DNA from: Pseudomonas sp. ADAK13 | GTDB lineage: Bacteria > Pseudomonadota > Gammaproteobacteria > Pseudomonadales > Pseudomonadaceae | Assembly (NCBI RefSeq): GCF_012935715.1 | Contig: NZ_CP052860.1 | Location: 3,534,001 to 3,598,000, forward strand | Reading direction: 5' to 3' | DNA: 64,000 nt | Shown: one piece after another, positions 15,604 to 27,912 of the stretch | Layout of the letters: each line of letters begins with the position of its first letter | How positions within the stretch are numbered: the first letter of the stretch is position 1 | Notes under the pieces: generated by a model | What the model was told of the DNA's origin: nothing | What the model saw: only the letters and a program-made list of their open reading frames with translations | The model's database searches: none | Translations under genes and position numbers: made by a program

Positions 15604-16310
15604 GCAGCTCGTCACCGGCCTTCTGGGCCGTGATTCCTGCCGCGGGCGTGGGTGCCCGTATGGCCGCGGACCGTCCCAAGCAATACTTGCAGTTGGGCGG
15701 GCGCACTATTCTCGAACACAGCCTTGGCTGTTTCCTCGACCACCCGGACCTCAAGGGGCTGGTGGTCAGCGTCGCTGTTGATGACCCCTACTGGCCAACC
15801 CTGGCCTGCGCCACCGACCCGCGCATCGTGCGTGTAGACGGCGGCGAAGAGCGCTCGGGTTCAGTGCTTAACGCCTTGCTGTACTTGCATGGCCAGGGCG
15901 CCGGCGATGATGACTGGGTGCTGGTGCACGATGCGGCCCGGCCCAACCTCAACCGCGACGACCTCGACAAACTGCTCTTCGAGCTCGCCAACGATGCCGT
16001 CGGCGGGCTGCTGGCGGTGCCGGCGCGGGATACCCTCAAGCGCGCAGACAAGCATGGCCGGGTACTGGAAACCGTTGACCGCAGCGAGATCTGGCAGGCC
16101 TACACGCCACAGATGTTTCGCCTGGGCGCGCTGCATCGGGCCCTCGCCGACAGCCTGGTCTCGGACGTGGTCATCACCGACGAAGCCTCCGCCATGGAAT
16201 GGGCCGGGCATGCACCGCGCCTGATCGAAGGCCGTTCCGACAATATCAAGGTCACCCGCCCGGAAGACCTCGAATGGCTGCGCCAGCGTCGGGCCAGCCA
16301 ATCCGTTTGA
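15600..16310 (+). CDS. ispD: 2-C-methyl-D-erythritol 4-phosphate cytidylyltransferase
   Basis: IspD makes CDP-methylerythritol in the MEP isoprenoid pathway. The 236-residue protein carries the nucleotidyltransferase start PAAGVGARM with ADRPKQY, VHDAARP and TDEASAMEW, all typical. It overlaps ftsB by 4 bp. The next MEP enzyme, ispF, is normally adjacent. Here it lies about 6 kb away, with the toxin-like gene, a LysR gene and frmA-fghA in between. Confidence 0.95.
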   Translation: MSSSSPAFWAVIPAAGVGARMAADRPKQYLQLGGRTILEHSLGCFLDHPDLKGLVVSVAVDDPYWPTLACATDPRIVRVDGGEERSGSVLNALLYLHGQGAGDDDWVLVHDAARPNLNRDDLDKLLFELANDAVGGLLAVPARDTLKRADKHGRVLETVDRSEIWQAYTPQMFRLGALHRALADSLVSDVVITDEASAMEWAGHAPRLIEGRSDNIKVTRPEDLEWLRQRRASQSV

Positions 16311-16311
16311 T

Positions 16312-19300
16312 TCAGCCGGGCACCTGCTCAACGCCGGGCCTGGTTTTCAGCGCATCCACCAAGGCTTGCAGGCTGTTGAAGGGTTTCTGGTCGATTGACC
16401 AACCCGGTGCGGTGATGGAAAACAGTGCGCCGGTTTGATTGACCTCAATGGTTTGGACATTGCCTCGCCGTGACCGGTAGAGAATCTGCGCCGTGGTGGT
16501 GGGCGTGGCCGCCGATAGCAGGAACTGGCCGGGTTTGTTCAGTTGTGTCTGCGGCGTTTTGGCGGCCAGGCTGTGTGAGGGGCCGGGAAGCACCGGTGCC
16601 GTTTTTTGCAATGAAGTGGTATCAACCCGTAATACAAAGTCGGCCTTGACCGTCGCATCTCCCTTGCCAATTCCCATGCTGGAGGTTCGTCCAGGGTCTG
16701 CCTCGATCCCCAGTCGCTGCCCGGCGCGCGCGTCCTCTATCCGCAGGCTGATACTGCCCGTCAGCTCGGCCAGGCCGGGGATGCCCCGGTAAGTGTTGGT
16801 GTGGCTGTCACCGACCAGCGCGACCCATTTCCCGGGGTGGCTCTTGGTGGTCTGGACCCACTGAATCACCTCGGTCGCGTAGAAGTTCATCATGCGTTGG
16901 CGAAGGGTGCCGTTGACGTCCGCCATGTCCCTGATCATGTAGCTGGCGGTGCAGTCGATGGGCTGGATCTTGATCCCGGCCTCCCGGGCTTTGATCAGGA
17001 CATTCTGAAACGAGTAGTGGCTATCGCTCCGGGGTGGGTAGATACCTCTCAAGTAACTGCTCAATTCATCGGACATGCTTGCTGTCCTGGAGCGGTAGAA
17101 CAGCTTGATCAGCGGGGTATGAACGTCGGTCAACAGATGTTCAAGATAGATCCGCTTGACCCCTTCTCGCGCCAGCGCCTGCATGTTGTCCATCAGAAAA
17201 GCCTTGCTCGACAGCGCATCATGGCTTTCTCCCAACACCAGTCCATCGCTGGCACTGAGCAGCTTGTGGATGATGCGGGTTTGGGACTCATCGAGGCTGA
17301 GGGTCGGCAACACCGGTCGTACGTGGGAGGACGTGCGGTTGTTGAAGAAGGTCGTCGAGTCTTGGGCCAATTTGTTTCTTTTCTCAAAGAACAGGTTGCG
17401 AGCGTCCCTGAGCGGTTGCTGCCGGCTTCCCAGGGGCTCGAAGTCTTCGGAAAATGAACTGCTGTCGCTCATCATGCCCGACACGGTGTCACGCAGCGGA
17501 GTGGGCATTTCATAGGCGTTGAATAAGCTTGAATGGGCCGGGCCACCAAAAAAACGGTAAATGCGCTGCCAGCCGTTGCGAAAGGCGCCGCCCCCGTTCA
17601 GCCCCGCTATCCGCCATTTCAGATCGGGGCTTTGTAGGGCGTAGAGCCCGGTGGCGTGGATTTTCAAGGGGGTTGCCGGATCATTCACGAACAGTTCGAA
17701 AAAACCGCTCTCGTCGGGGGTCATGTAGGTAATAAACGATTCGCCAAGTAACTTCACGGTTTGCAAGCCGGCGGGGCGGGGCCGTGTACTCAGTATTCGG
17801 CCTTGGTCTTGGACAGACGTCGAACGGCTGGAAACGATGCTGACCTTGATGTTGCCGCTCGCCTGCCGGACCGCCTTGCCCAATTGGCTGCGCAAGCTGT
17901 TGAGGGTGACGGCGACCTGGCTGCCGAGGCCATGGATCGCCACGGGCATAGCATTCAGGGCGCCGAAGATAATCCGTTCCGTGCCCTTGGGCTTGCCTCT
18001 GAGTACGTCGTCGGTGCCAATCGCCATCTCGGTGAGGCCTTGGGTCAGGAAGCAAAACTCCGCAAGCAGGGCCGACCTCATGGCAAGGGCCAGGGGGATC
18101 GCCAGCAGGCAGCCTTTTTCCAGGGTGTCGAGGGTGTTTGCCTTGTGGGTATCGAGGGGCGAAACGATGGTGCTCGCCATCAGCTTGCTGATACGCGCCT
18201 TCACCTGCCGGGTTATATAGTCGAAAGGGTCGCCGCTCAGCGCCGGGTACATGGCGTTGTTGAGGTATTGCTCCGGGTCCCAATAGGCGTTTGGCAGCAG
18301 GCTGTTGAACAGGCCGGATTTCGGGGCAGGGCCGGGAAAGGCCGACATTCCCACCAGGGCTTCCTCGACCCCGCTGTAGATCAAGCCGGAGTCGACCGTT
18401 TCGGGTTCGAAATGGTTGGTCAGGGCTTTGCGTTGAGTGGCCGTCCTGGCCATGTCCACCAGCCACGCGCGCATGGAGGTCGGGTTGATAAAACCGTGGA
18501 AGGGTGACGAGTTGCCCGGAATGTAGAGCAGGGTGATCTGGCTCGGGTTGTCTGTGATGGTGAGAATGTCGGTGGCTTCGCTGTTGTGGATGCGCAGCAA
18601 ACGCAGAGAAAGATTTTTATCCAGGACGTAGGGCGCCTGCAGGTCTTCCAGGGACAAGTTGCTGAAGTCCTTGTTGATGCCGACGCCCGCTGCTCGCGCC
18701 GCCAGCTGGCGCTCCTCATCGGTCAGGGTGAACTCTTCGGATTGACTCAAATAGCCTTCGATGAAGGCCATGCGCATCAGGGTTTTGTAGTTCTCCTGGT
18801 GCTTGCCCCAGAACGCCGTGATGGCGTCGTTGTAAACCTGTTCGAAGTTGCTTGATTGCACGGCGTTGCGAAAGGTTTGCGGCGAGATATCCAATTGGGT
18901 GCTTGGCCCGTACGCCTGTGGATCGCTGCGCAGGTAAATTGCTTCATAGCGCCGAGGGGGAATCCAGCCGGCCGCGATGAACTCTTCGTTGAACATTGCC
19001 GGGATGCGGTTATCCATCAGGCGCGGCAACTCGGGGACGATGGTGAAATACGGCGCGGTCATGGAGAAGCCCGTGATGTTGACCAGGCCGCGGGGCGCCT
19101 CGGGGGCGTTGGCGATCATCGCTTCGGTCAAGGTCATCGACTGGACGATGGCGCCAGTGAAGGGCGCGTCGGGGTTGTCGGTGTTGTATTCGAGGGTGGT
19201 CAGCAGCGTGGTGTCAGGGTCCAGTTCTTCGTTGCAGAACGGTTGGGCGTGCTCGCGAATCAACCGGGCAGCGATCTCGCCGGGCACCGGGAAGTCGGCC

Positions 19301-19356
19301 AGTACCTTGCGGATAAAGTGATTGGTGCGATGGATCTGTGGGGTGTGGGTGGTCAT
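16312..19356 (-). CDS. Large dermonecrotic/PMT-type toxin-like protein with Tiki-like domain
   Basis: This 1014-residue protein has no signal peptide. The N-terminal half resembles the dermonecrotic-toxin domain common in multi-domain Pseudomonas proteins (from memory, unverified). Residues 420-520 are moderately hydrophobic and could be a membrane-targeting region. From about 690 a Tiki/ChaN/EreA-like domain shows GESHD (709-713), YLEH (737-740) and GDSHT (849-853). A related domain occurs in the C-terminal part of Pasteurella multocida toxin. The last 70 residues resemble an SH2 domain. It is transcribed toward ispD, 1 bp from its stop. Activity and target are unknown. Confidence 0.7.
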   Translation of the reverse strand: MTTHTPQIHRTNHFIRKVLADFPVPGEIAARLIREHAQPFCNEELDPDTTLLTTLEYNTDNPDAPFTGAIVQSMTLTEAMIANAPEAPRGLVNITGFSMTAPYFTIVPELPRLMDNRIPAMFNEEFIAAGWIPPRRYEAIYLRSDPQAYGPSTQLDISPQTFRNAVQSSNFEQVYNDAITAFWGKHQENYKTLMRMAFIEGYLSQSEEFTLTDEERQLAARAAGVGINKDFSNLSLEDLQAPYVLDKNLSLRLLRIHNSEATDILTITDNPSQITLLYIPGNSSPFHGFINPTSMRAWLVDMARTATQRKALTNHFEPETVDSGLIYSGVEEALVGMSAFPGPAPKSGLFNSLLPNAYWDPEQYLNNAMYPALSGDPFDYITRQVKARISKLMASTIVSPLDTHKANTLDTLEKGCLLAIPLALAMRSALLAEFCFLTQGLTEMAIGTDDVLRGKPKGTERIIFGALNAMPVAIHGLGSQVAVTLNSLRSQLGKAVRQASGNIKVSIVSSRSTSVQDQGRILSTRPRPAGLQTVKLLGESFITYMTPDESGFFELFVNDPATPLKIHATGLYALQSPDLKWRIAGLNGGGAFRNGWQRIYRFFGGPAHSSLFNAYEMPTPLRDTVSGMMSDSSSFSEDFEPLGSRQQPLRDARNLFFEKRNKLAQDSTTFFNNRTSSHVRPVLPTLSLDESQTRIIHKLLSASDGLVLGESHDALSSKAFLMDNMQALAREGVKRIYLEHLLTDVHTPLIKLFYRSRTASMSDELSSYLRGIYPPRSDSHYSFQNVLIKAREAGIKIQPIDCTASYMIRDMADVNGTLRQRMMNFYATEVIQWVQTTKSHPGKWVALVGDSHTNTYRGIPGLAELTGSISLRIEDARAGQRLGIEADPGRTSSMGIGKGDATVKADFVLRVDTTSLQKTAPVLPGPSHSLAAKTPQTQLNKPGQFLLSAATPTTTAQILYRSRRGNVQTIEVNQTGALFSITAPGWSIDQKPFNSLQALVDALKTRPGVEQVPG

Positions 19357-19422
19357 CTGCTTGCCTTGTCGCAGTGGAAACTGCGTGTATTTGCAGGCAA
19401 GCGAGGGATGGCCAGGCGTTAT

Positions 19423-20322
19423 TTATATGGCGGTGTAGACCGCATTTTGGGCCAGCCCCTCTTTGAGGAACTCCACCAGCTTGCGTACTTTTGGCGAAAG
19501 GTGACGTTGTTGCGGGTAGAGCGCCCAAACCGCCGTGTTCGGCGGCTGGTGAGCCTCAAGCAATGACACCAGGGCACCACGTTTGAGATGTTCCAGCACG
19601 TAGTAGTCGGGCAACTGACACAGGCCGACGCCCTGGAGTGCGGCGTCCAGCACGGCCTGCCCACTGTTGCAGCGCCAATTGCCCTGTACGCGTTGGGAAA
19701 ATTCCCGCCCGTCCTGCTCCAGTTGCCAGATATCGGAACTGCCGATCAGGCAGTTGTGCCGGCTCAGTTCCGACAAGCTGTGTGGGCGGCCATACCGTTC
19801 AAGGTAGGAGGGCGATGCACACAGGTACATGCGTCGTGGCGCCAGGCGACTGGCGACCATACGAGAGTCGGAAAGGCGCCCCAGGCGAATGGCAAGGTCC
19901 AGGCCCTCATGCACCAGGTCCAACTGACGATTACTCAGTTCCACGTCCACCCGCAACTGTGGATACAGCCCCATGAAGCGGGTCACCAGCGGCACGATAA
20001 ACCGTTCGCCATACGCCACCGCGCAGGTCATGCGCAGCATGCCCTTGGGCTCGCTGGCCAGGTCGCCCACCGCGCGCAGCGCCTCTTCGCGTCCATCCTG
20101 CAGGCGTTGGCAGTGTTGCAAAAAGGTCTGGCCGGCCTCCGTCAATGTCACCCGCCGGGTGCTGCGGTACAGCAACCGCGTTTGCAGGCGCTCTTCCAGC
20201 CGCGCCACCTGACGGCTGATGTGCGAGGACGAGACCCCGAGCCGCTCCGCCGCCGCCGTGAACTGGCAGCATTCAGCCACGGCGACAAATTCGTCGATGC
20301 CTTCCCAGCGGTTTTCCAGCAT
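19423..20322 (-). CDS. LysR-family transcriptional regulator
   Basis: This 299-residue regulator has an N-terminal winged helix (VAVAECCQFTAAAERLGVSSSHISRQVARLEERL) and a periplasmic-binding-like effector domain (about 90-299). It is transcribed divergently from frmA with about 110 bp between the starts, a typical LysR arrangement. It may therefore control the frmA-fghA formaldehyde pair, but the ligand is unknown. Confidence 0.9.
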   Translation of the reverse strand: MLENRWEGIDEFVAVAECCQFTAAAERLGVSSSHISRQVARLEERLQTRLLYRSTRRVTLTEAGQTFLQHCQRLQDGREEALRAVGDLASEPKGMLRMTCAVAYGERFIVPLVTRFMGLYPQLRVDVELSNRQLDLVHEGLDLAIRLGRLSDSRMVASRLAPRRMYLCASPSYLERYGRPHSLSELSRHNCLIGSSDIWQLEQDGREFSQRVQGNWRCNSGQAVLDAALQGVGLCQLPDYYVLEHLKRGALVSLLEAHQPPNTAVWALYPQQRHLSPKVRKLVEFLKEGLAQNAVYTAI

Positions 20323-20347
20323 GGTGATTATCCCTGCACAGCAATAA

Positions 20348-21544
<1,197 letters not shown>

Positions 21545-21552
21545 GGTCGGCC

Positions 21553-22398
21553 ATGAGTCTGGAAAACCTGTCATGCCAGAAAAGCTTCGGCGGCTGGCAT
21601 AAACGCTACAAGCATCATTCCGATGTGCTCGGTTGCGACATGACCTTCGCCGTGTACCTGCCGCCGCAAGCGGAGCAGGGCGGAAAACTGCCGGTGCTGT
21701 ACTGGCTGTCGGGGCTCACCTGCACCGATGAGAACTTCATGCAGAAGGCCGGCGCCCAGCGCATGGCGGCCGAACTGGGGTTGATCATCGTGGCGCCGGA
21801 CACCAGCCCCCGCGGGCCTGGTGTGCCGGGTGACCCGGACAACGCCTGGGACTTTGGCCTCGGCGCCGGCTTCTACCTGAACGCCACCCAGGAACCCTGG
21901 GCCCAGCACTATCGGATGCATGACTACGTGGTGCAGGAATTGCCGGCTTTGGTCGAGGCGCATTTCCCGGCCTCGGCCAAACGCGGGATCAGCGGCCACT
22001 CCATGGGCGGTCACGGCGCGCTGGTATGTGCCTTACGCAACCCGGGGCGTTATCAGTCGGTGTCGGCGTTCTCGCCGATCAACAACCCGATGGATTGCCC
22101 GTGGGGCCAGAAGGCTTTCTCTCGATACCTCGGCGAAGAGCGCTCGAAGTGGCGCGAATGGGATACCTGCGTGTTGATCAGCGAGGCCTCGGAAAAGCTG
22201 CCATTGCTGGTGGACCAGGGCGATCGCGACGATTTCCTCGCCGTGCAGCTCAAGCCGCAAGCCTTGCAGCAAGCGGCCAAGGCGGCCAACCATCCGCTGG
22301 AGTTGCGCCTGCAACCGGGTTATGACCACAGCTACTTCTTTATCGCCAGCTTTATCGAAGACCATTTACGCCATCACGCACGCGCTTTGCTCGGTTAA
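21553..22398 (+). CDS. fghA: S-formylglutathione hydrolase
   Basis: This alpha/beta hydrolase of the esterase D family releases formate and glutathione from S-formylglutathione. The 281-residue protein has [13 protein letters not shown], the nucleophile motif GHSMGGHGA, and the late Asp and His of the triad (DQGDRD and GYDHSYFF). It sits 8 bp behind frmA in the usual formaldehyde detoxification pair. Confidence 0.95.
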   Translation: MSLENLSCQKSFGGWHKRYKHHSDVLGCDMTFAVYLPPQAEQGGKLPVLYWLSGLTCTDENFMQKAGAQRMAAELGLIIVAPDTSPRGPGVPGDPDNAWDFGLGAGFYLNATQEPWAQHYRMHDYVVQELPALVEAHFPASAKRGISGHSMGGHGALVCALRNPGRYQSVSAFSPINNPMDCPWGQKAFSRYLGEERSKWREWDTCVLISEASEKLPLLVDQGDRDDFLAVQLKPQALQQAAKAANHPLELRLQPGYDHSYFFIASFIEDHLRHHARALLG

Positions 22399-22422
22399 TG
22401 TGAGGCAAAAGTAGGTAGAATC

Positions 22423-22449
22423 ACGCCCTGAATTAAATCGGGGCGTTTT
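22423..22449 (+). terminator. Terminator-like hairpin directly in front of ispF
   Basis: ACGCCC (22423-22428) pairs with GGGCGT (22441-22446) and runs straight into a T-tract that ends one to two bases before the ispF ATG at 22453. The GGGG of the 3' arm is also the only Shine-Dalgarno-like sequence. The structure could end frmA-fghA transcription or limit ispF translation. Confidence 0.65.
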
Positions 22450-22452
22450 TTT

Positions 22453-22926
22453 ATGCGTATTGGCCACGGCTATGATGTGCACCGTTTCGCCGAAGGCGAT
22501 TTCATCACCCTGGGCGGCGTGCGGATCGCACACCACCATGGGTTGCTGGCTCATTCCGACGGCGACGTGGTGCTGCATGCCTTGAGCGATGCCTTGCTCG
22601 GCGCGGCGGCGTTGGGCGACATCGGCAAGCACTTTCCGGACACCGACCCGACGTTCAAGGGCGCGGACAGCCGCGTGCTGCTGCGTCATGTGGTCGGTTT
22701 GATCCACGCCAAGGGCTGGAAAGTCGGCAACGTCGACAACACCATCGTTGCCCAGGCGCCGAAAATGGCCCCGCATATCGAATCGATGCGCGCGCTGATT
22801 GCCGCGGATCTTCAAGTTGAGTTGGATCAAGTGAACGTAAAAGCCACCACCACCGAAAAGCTCGGGTTTACCGGTCGCGAAGAGGGCATTGCCGTGCACT
22901 CCGTTGCCTTGTTGCTGCGCGCATGA
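22453..22926 (+). CDS. ispF: 2-C-methyl-D-erythritol 2,4-cyclodiphosphate synthase
   Basis: IspF closes the cyclic diphosphate in the MEP pathway. The 157-residue protein has [11 protein letters not shown] with the metal-binding Asp/His, LLAHSDGDV, and the C-terminal [16 protein letters not shown] motif. It starts right after a T-run and overlaps truD by 4 bp. ispD is 6 kb upstream instead of adjacent. Confidence 0.96.
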   Translation: MRIGHGYDVHRFAEGDFITLGGVRIAHHHGLLAHSDGDVVLHALSDALLGAAALGDIGKHFPDTDPTFKGADSRVLLRHVVGLIHAKGWKVGNVDNTIVAQAPKMAPHIESMRALIAADLQVELDQVNVKATTTEKLGFTGREEGIAVHSVALLLRA

Positions 22927-23968
22927 ATGATCTGCAACTGCTGGGCCCGCGTGCCTATGGCGAGGCCTTGGGCAGCGCTGTTCTGAAGGCCACCGCCGAA
23001 GACTTCCAGGTGGATGAAGTGCTGGACATCCCGCTGAGCGGCGAGGGTGAACACCTGTGGTTGTGGGTGGAAAAGCGCGGCCTGAATACCGAGGAAGCGG
23101 CGCGTCGGATTGCCAAGGCGGCGGGCGTGCCATTGCGCACCGTCAGCTACGCCGGGCTGAAGGATCGCCAGGCGCTGACCCGCCAGTGGTTCAGCGTGCA
23201 GTTGCCGGGCAAGGCGGATCCGGACCTGAGCGGGGCGGAAAACGAGACCCTTAAGATTCTCAAGACCGGCCGCCACAAGCGCAAGCTGCAGCGCGGTGCC
23301 CATTCGGCCAACGGCTTCACCTTGCGCCTGACCCAGTTTGCCGGCGATGCCGCGGCCATCGACGCGCGCCTGCAACTGATCGCCAGGCAAGGCATCCCCA
23401 ACTATTTTGGCGCCCAGCGTTTCGGTCATAACGGCGGCAACGTCGTTGATGCCCGCGACTGGGCCGCGCGCAAGGCCTTGCCGGAGCAGCGCAATGTGCG
23501 TTCGCGTCTGCTCTCGACGGCGCGCAGCTTTCTGTTCAACAAAGTGTTGGCGGCCCGGGTGGCCGACGGTTCCTGGCAGCGCGCCCAGGTTGGCGACTTG
23601 CTGGCGTTTACCGACAGCCGCAGCTTTTTTCCGGCGGGGGAGGCTGAATGCAGCGACCCGCGCCTGGCCATTCTCGACCTGCATCCCACTGGCCCCCAAT
23701 GGGGTGAAGGGGATTCGCCGGCGTCGGGGGCAACCTTTGCGTTGGAGCAGGCGATCGCCGACGGTGAAGCCGACCTGCGGGATTGGCTGGTGAATGCCGG
23801 CATGACCCAGGAACGTCGCATTCTTCGACTGCCCATTGGCGGGTTGACGTGGCATTATCCCGAGCCTGACATTCTGCAATTGGAATTCGTCCTGCCGGCT
23901 GGATGCTTCGCTACTGTATTGGTGCGCGAGCTTGTAGATCTGGTGCCGGTGGGGCAGACGGACAGCCC

Positions 23969-23981
<13 letters not shown>
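22923..23981 (+). CDS. truD: tRNA pseudouridine(13) synthase
   Basis: TruD makes pseudouridine 13 in tRNA-Glu. The 352-residue protein carries the signature YAGLKDRQA with the catalytic Asp, an NYFGAQRFG motif, and the TruD-specific insertion domain. It sits in the conserved ispF-truD-surE-pcm-nlpD-rpoS string and overlaps surE by 13 bp. Confidence 0.95.
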
Positions 23982-25395
<1,414 letters not shown>

Positions 25396-25605
25396 TCAAT
25401 TATTCCTGCGCACTGAATTCTATTGCCGGGTATGTGTCTTACAGCGGGGTCTATAGAGTCAACCTGATTAGCCGTTGCAATTAAACACGATGAAAATTTC
25501 TTTAGAATCGTGTTTCCAGTAAAAACCCAACGGCCAGTTATACTTGCGTCATATTTCAAGCCTGATACAGGCGTTCATAGTCAGCCACCACAAAGGGAGC
25601 GGCGG

Positions 25606-26439
25606 GTGAGTCTCACGGTCATTGCACAGCGTATGAGTCAAACAAGCTTTCAGCGACTGGTGATTGGCCTTGTCTTGAGTTCCTTGTTGGCGGCTTGCTC
25701 AAGCACGCCCTCCGGTGCGCGGGTGGTTGATCGCAATAATGCGGTACCGCAAAAACCTACCGTGACCACCGGGCAATACGTCGTCCGCAAGGGCGATACG
25801 ATGTTCTCGATTGCCTTCCGTTATGGGTGGGATTACAAGGCGCTCGCAGCTCGTAACAATATTCCTGTGCCTTATACGATACATCCGGGCCAGACCATTC
25901 GTTTCGACGGGCGAACCGGTTCAGCACCGACCGCCGTGGTCACAAATACGGCTTCGTCGCCGTCTTCTTCGAGCAAGACAACGATCATCACCCGGCCTGC
26001 AGGCACCGCTGCGCCTGGCGTTGCGAGCAAACCAGCACCTGCGCCACTGCCACCTGCGGGGCCGGCACCGACCGGTTGGGGATGGCCTTCAAACGGCATC
26101 CTTATTGGAAAATTCTCTTCAAACGGTAGTTTGAATAAAGGCATTGATATCGCCGGGGATTTGGGACAGCCTGTTTTAGCTGCGTCTGATGGGACAGTGG
26201 TGTACGCCGGGAGTGGTTTACGGGGCTACGGCGAGCTGGTCATCATCAAACACAGCGATACCTACGTCAGTGCCTACGGTCATAACCGCAGGCTGTTGGT
26301 TCGGGAGGGGCAGCAGGTCAAAGTCGGACAGACAATTGCCGAAATGGGGTCAACTGGTACAGACCGGGTGAAACTGCACTTTGAGATTCGCCGCCAAGGG
26401 AAGCCTGTTGATCCGCTGCAATTCCTACCCCGTCGTTGA
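25606..26439 (+). CDS. nlpD: NlpD-type lipoprotein, amidase activator (LysM + degenerate M23)
   Basis: I choose GTG 25606 behind AAAGGGAG; an in-frame ATG at 25633 is the alternative. A signal peptide ends in a lipobox (SSLLAAC, Cys about residue 24-26). A LysM domain follows (YVVRKGDTMFSIAFRYG), then a Pro/Ala/Ser linker, then an M23-like domain in which the first metal His is replaced (LNKGIDIAG). Such degenerate M23 domains activate AmiC-type amidases during septum splitting. The main rpoS promoter lies inside nlpD in related species. Confidence 0.93.
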   Translation: MSLTVIAQRMSQTSFQRLVIGLVLSSLLAACSSTPSGARVVDRNNAVPQKPTVTTGQYVVRKGDTMFSIAFRYGWDYKALAARNNIPVPYTIHPGQTIRFDGRTGSAPTAVVTNTASSPSSSSKTTIITRPAGTAAPGVASKPAPAPLPPAGPAPTGWGWPSNGILIGKFSSNGSLNKGIDIAGDLGQPVLAASDGTVVYAGSGLRGYGELVIIKHSDTYVSAYGHNRRLLVREGQQVKVGQTIAEMGSTGTDRVKLHFEIRRQGKPVDPLQFLPRR

Positions 26440-26448
26440 TGTGTTGCC

Positions 26449-26479
26449 AGCCTGTTCCCTCACGTAGAAGGAACAGGCT
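26449..26479 (+). terminator. 10-bp hairpin between nlpD and rpoS
   Basis: AGCCTGTTCC pairs perfectly with GGAACAGGCT around an 11-nt loop. No U-tract follows, so it is more likely a leader structure of the rpoS mRNA, or an attenuator, than a full terminator. Confidence 0.5.
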
Positions 26480-26544
26480 CCAGCGTTGCCAAGGATAAAG
26501 GCGTCGCTTGAGCTTGAGGTCGAACTCACCAAAGGACTATAACA

Positions 26545-27549
26545 ATGGCTCTCAGTAAAGAAGCGCCGGAGTTTGACATCGACGATGAGGTTCTCCTTAT
26601 GGAGACTGTTATCGATACGGAATCGATGTCGAATGAGGGACCTGCTGTACCTTCAGTTCGCACCAAGTCCAAAAACTCCTCCGCGTTAAAGCAACACAAA
26701 TACATTGATTACACACGGGCGCTCGATGCGACCCAGCTGTACCTCAATGAAATCGGCTTTTCCCCTCTGCTCACTCCCGAAGAAGAAGTCCATTTTGCGC
26801 GCTTGTCGCAAAAGGGCGATCCGGCTGGGCGCAAGCGCATGATTGAAAGCAACCTGCGACTGGTGGTGAAAATCGCCCGACGCTACGTCAATCGTGGGCT
26901 GTCCCTGTTGGACTTGATCGAGGAAGGCAATCTCGGCCTGATCCGGGCAGTGGAGAAGTTCGACCCTGAGCGGGGTTTCCGCTTTTCGACCTATGCCACC
27001 TGGTGGATTCGTCAAACCATCGAACGGGCGATCATGAATCAGACCCGCACGATCCGGTTGCCGATCCATGTGGTCAAGGAGCTCAACGTCTACCTGCGGG
27101 CGGCGCGTGAGCTGACACAAAAACTCGATCATGAACCTTCGCCTGAAGAAATCGCCAACCTGCTGGAAAAACCGGTGGGAGAGGTCAAGCGTATGCTCGG
27201 TCTCAATGAGCGGGTGTCTTCAGTCGATGTCTCGCTGGGTCCGGATTCGGATAAAACCCTGCTGGACACCCTGACCGATGATCGTCCTACGGACCCTTGT
27301 GAGTTGCTGCAGGACGACGATCTGTCGCAAAGCATCGACCAGTGGCTTTCGGAGCTGACGGACAAACAGCGTGAGGTGGTGATACGCCGCTTCGGGTTGC
27401 GCGGCCACGAAAGCAGCACCCTGGAAGATGTTGGCCTGGAGATTGGCCTGACCCGCGAGCGTGTGCGGCAGATCCAGGTAGAGGGCCTCAAGCGCTTGCG
27501 CGAGATCCTGGAGAAGAATGGCCTGTCGAGTGAGTCGTTGTTCCAATAA
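26545..27549 (+). CDS. rpoS: Stationary-phase sigma factor RpoS
   Basis: RpoS is the general stress and stationary-phase sigma factor. The 334-residue protein has region 1.2 ([14 protein letters not shown]), region 2 ([43 protein letters not shown] is its hallmark), region 3, and the region 4 helix-turn-helix ([17 protein letters not shown]). AAAGGACTATAAC precedes the ATG. In Pseudomonas RpoS controls secondary metabolism and stress survival. A strong terminator follows. Confidence 0.97.
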   Translation: MALSKEAPEFDIDDEVLLMETVIDTESMSNEGPAVPSVRTKSKNSSALKQHKYIDYTRALDATQLYLNEIGFSPLLTPEEEVHFARLSQKGDPAGRKRMIESNLRLVVKIARRYVNRGLSLLDLIEEGNLGLIRAVEKFDPERGFRFSTYATWWIRQTIERAIMNQTRTIRLPIHVVKELNVYLRAARELTQKLDHEPSPEEIANLLEKPVGEVKRMLGLNERVSSVDVSLGPDSDKTLLDTLTDDRPTDPCELLQDDDLSQSIDQWLSELTDKQREVVIRRFGLRGHESSTLEDVGLEIGLTRERVRQIQVEGLKRLREILEKNGLSSESLFQ

Positions 27550-27568
27550 CGGCCGTAAGGCAGCTATG

Positions 27569-27604
27569 AAAACGCCCGGTGCATGTGAATGCACCGGGCG
27601 TTTT
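27569..27604 (+). terminator. rpoS terminator
   Basis: A 16-bp perfect stem, AAAACGCCCGGTGCAT against ATGCACCGGGCGTTTT, closes on a GTGA tetraloop and ends in TTTT. It starts 19 bp after the rpoS stop and is a textbook intrinsic terminator, possibly working in both directions. Confidence 0.92.
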
Positions 27605-27654
27605 GCTGTGCGGCGATCGTTCCTGCGCAGAGCGTGGGGAACGAGGAGGCACAA

Positions 27655-27684
27655 AAAAGCCCCGCTTTTAAGGGCGGGGCTTTT
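27655..27684 (-). terminator. Terminator of the cold-shock gene
   Basis: AAAAGCCCCGC pairs with GCGGGGCTTTT around an 8-nt loop. Read on the minus strand it follows the csp stop by about 18 bp and ends in a T-run. Its A/T flanks would also allow function for plus-strand transcripts. Confidence 0.9.
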
Positions 27685-27702
27685 CGACTAAATCAGTACA
27701 AG

Positions 27703-27912
27703 TTAGATAACTTGAACTTCTTCAGCTTGCATGCCTTTCTGACCGCGGGTAGCGATGAAAGAAACCTGTTGGCCTTCTTTCAGGCTTTTGAAGCCGTCGG
27801 ATTGGATAGCTTTGAAGTGAACGAACAGGTCGTCACCGGATTGTGGAGTGATGAAGCCGAAGCCTTTTTCATCGTTGAACCACTTAACGGTACCAGTTTG
27901 GCGATTAGACAT
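27703..27912 (-). CDS. Cold-shock-domain RNA chaperone (CspA family)
   Basis: This 69-residue OB-fold protein has [15 protein letters not shown] (RNP-1) and DLFVHF (RNP-2), which bind single-stranded RNA/DNA and melt mRNA structure. The family has several members per Pseudomonas genome (capA/capB, cspA, cspD), and I cannot tell which this is. AAGGAGAT precedes the ATG. A gene-free stretch of about 160 bp upstream suggests a long 5' leader, as usual for cold-inducible csp genes. Confidence 0.93.
   Translation of the reverse strand: MSNRQTGTVKWFNDEKGFGFITPQSGDDLFVHFKAIQSDGFKSLKEGQQVSFIATRGQKGMQAEEVQVI

Noticed and set aside
27550..27702. Possible rsmZ small RNA after rpoS, where it lies in other pseudomonads
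   Set aside because: The stretch holds two terminators and a short spacer. The repeated GGA loops expected of RsmZ are absent.
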